Below, piece after piece: positions 58,514-59,156 of a stretch of 59,156 bases of DNA. The position numbers were made by a program, and so were the translations under genes. Origin of the DNA: an uncultured Bacteroidales bacterium (lineage in GTDB: Bacteria > Bacteroidota > Bacteroidia > Bacteroidales > P3); assembly GCA_900318665.1 (NCBI GenBank), contig ONLQ01000008.1, forward strand, positions 1-59,156, in the 5' to 3' direction. The notes beneath the pieces were generated by a model. That model saw only the letters and a list, made by a program, of their open reading frames with translations. It made no database searches and was not told where the DNA came from. Position 1 is the first letter of the stretch. Every line of letters starts with the position of its first letter.

Positions 58514-59156
58514 TTAGAAAAGATATGCCACATGGAACTGCCAAGAGTTTGTCTTAGATGTAAGAGCATTCTTTGCTATTCCAAGGCTTGAATCGTCTGA
58601 AACTTCGGCAGTCTTGCCAAGTGCTATGTTATAGCCAAGACCAGCCTGAACATGGTCGAGCAATACAACACCTGCACCAAGGTTAAGGCTAACATTAGAA
58701 TCTTTCCATTTAACAGCCTTCATATCCTTCCACTTCTTGCCACCGATAGTGAAGTCGAACTGAGGACCAACGGCAACGAACATGCTTGCAAGTCCGCCCA
58801 AGCCCCACGATTTCTTGATATTGACAGGGATGGCGATAGAGTGCTGAGTTACATCTTTCATTCCGTTAACCTCCACAGAACCTAACTCACCATAAGACTC
58901 TGCATATTCGTAACCCACCTTACCGTTGCGCTGGTTGTACATCAAAGCACCGTCAATGCCAAGGCCTACAAGAGGAACTTTTACATCGAGCATAGGACCG
59001 AAGAAATATCCTGCACGGTTGTCATTCTTCAAATTGTCACCGATAGCACCGCTTGTGCTAACCTTTGAGAGGTTAAGACCTGCCTTAACACCAAACTTTA
59101 CCTGTGCCTGTGCCGGAGCAGCAACGAGCAATGCCACGGCAAGAGCGCACATTGAA
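58514..59156 (-). CDS. Outer-membrane beta-barrel protein (PorT/OMP_b-brl_2 type), start beyond window
   Basis: At least 213 residues. The visible signal core CALAVALLVAAPAQAQVKFG suggests the true start lies a few codons outside the window. The mature part opens KFGVKAGLNLSKV and has alternating strands with YFFGPMLDVKVPLVGLGIDGALMYNQRNG and VSLNLGAGVVLLDHVQAGLGYNIALG, ending WQFHVAYLF with the terminal Phe typical of outer-membrane barrels. Such small barrels are common in Bacteroidota; the function is unknown. Confidence 0.85.
   Translation of the reverse strand, partial: SMCALAVALLVAAPAQAQVKFGVKAGLNLSKVSTSGAIGDNLKNDNRAGYFFGPMLDVKVPLVGLGIDGALMYNQRNGKVGYEYAESYGELGSVEVNGMKDVTQHSIAIPVNIKKSWGLGGLASMFVAVGPQFDFTIGGKKWKDMKAVKWKDSNVSLNLGAGVVLLDHVQAGLGYNIALGKTAEVSDDSSLGIAKNALTSKTNSWQFHVAYLF

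Overview
The window looks like a chromosomal segment of a Bacteroidales bacterium (Bacteroidota). Many genes sit behind the phylum's TAnnTTTG-type -7 promoter element. Other pointers are the acpP-fabF-rnc gene order, SusD-free lipoproteins with Bacteroidota lipoboxes, a GG/Cys-type radical-SAM peptide cluster, DUF3791/DUF3990 cassettes, and mid-range GC with local AT-rich islands. The genus cannot be fixed from sequence reading alone.

Layout. 1-290 is the 3' end of a pyruvate:ferredoxin oxidoreductase gene. 355-3201 holds a small lipoprotein pair, a DUF3791-DUF3990-DUF3791 cassette that looks like a toxin-antitoxin unit, and a Blc-type lipocalin. 3344-6599 holds an unusual DprA/SLOG-like + Myb-like + PD-(D/E)XK protein, the wreck of a TOTE-type primase/helicase conflict gene, and a DUF6155 gene. 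Adenine deaminase follows on the minus strand. 8670-11514 carries two genes (a broken DUF4062/RecG-like ATPase and an intact YhcG nuclease) behind two copies of the same ~230-nt leader, then a gene remnant.

11522-21119 is the most interesting part: seven tightly packed plus-strand genes. The outer four (two cytosine-C5 methyltransferases, a McrB-like AAA+ NTPase and a McrC/DUF2357 nuclease) have the composition of a LlaJI-like GTP-dependent restriction-modification system. Between the two methyltransferase genes sit three translationally coupled genes that form a complete phosphorelay-like module: a dual GHKL ATPase/histidine kinase with a candidate phospho-His, a receiver protein with all canonical residues, and a small protein with a caspase/CHAT-like His-Gly...Cys dyad. 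I do not recognise this arrangement as a named defence system. It is my leading candidate for an undescribed one.

21150-29224: lepA, tRNA-Ser(TGA), a long structured leader, then a RiPP-type cluster (radical SAM/SPASM enzyme, 71-aa protein, 52-aa Cys-rich precursor, terminator), a protein with an internal duplication, an amidohydrolase, two small proteins and DUF2130. 29243-34965: purN, then a glycosyltransferase reading in frame into an OmpA-family lipoprotein-like gene, and divergently acpP-fabF-rnc. 35023-41695: a lipoprotein hydrolase, tRNA-Asp, rsgA, a GH2-like protein lacking the usual acid/base Glu, and serine acetyltransferase, separated by repeat-rich spacers (fold-back element, BIME-like repeats, G-rich tracts, 11-bp tandem repeats).

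42069-49205 is one operon: fabH-fabF-fabZ-fabG-etfB-etfA-acyl-CoA dehydrogenase. It has all activities of a fatty-acid elongation cycle, with an ETF-coupled dehydrogenase where an enoyl reductase would be expected. 49542-52060 is a minus-strand set of small membrane and J-domain-like proteins. Then come a YoeB-type toxin-antitoxin pair, a GH31 glycosidase, ssb and pgi. The right end carries a cut-off OmpA/porin gene start fused head-on to the 3' end of a DUF6249-like gene (true rearrangement or assembly chimera) and an outer-membrane beta-barrel gene running off the window.
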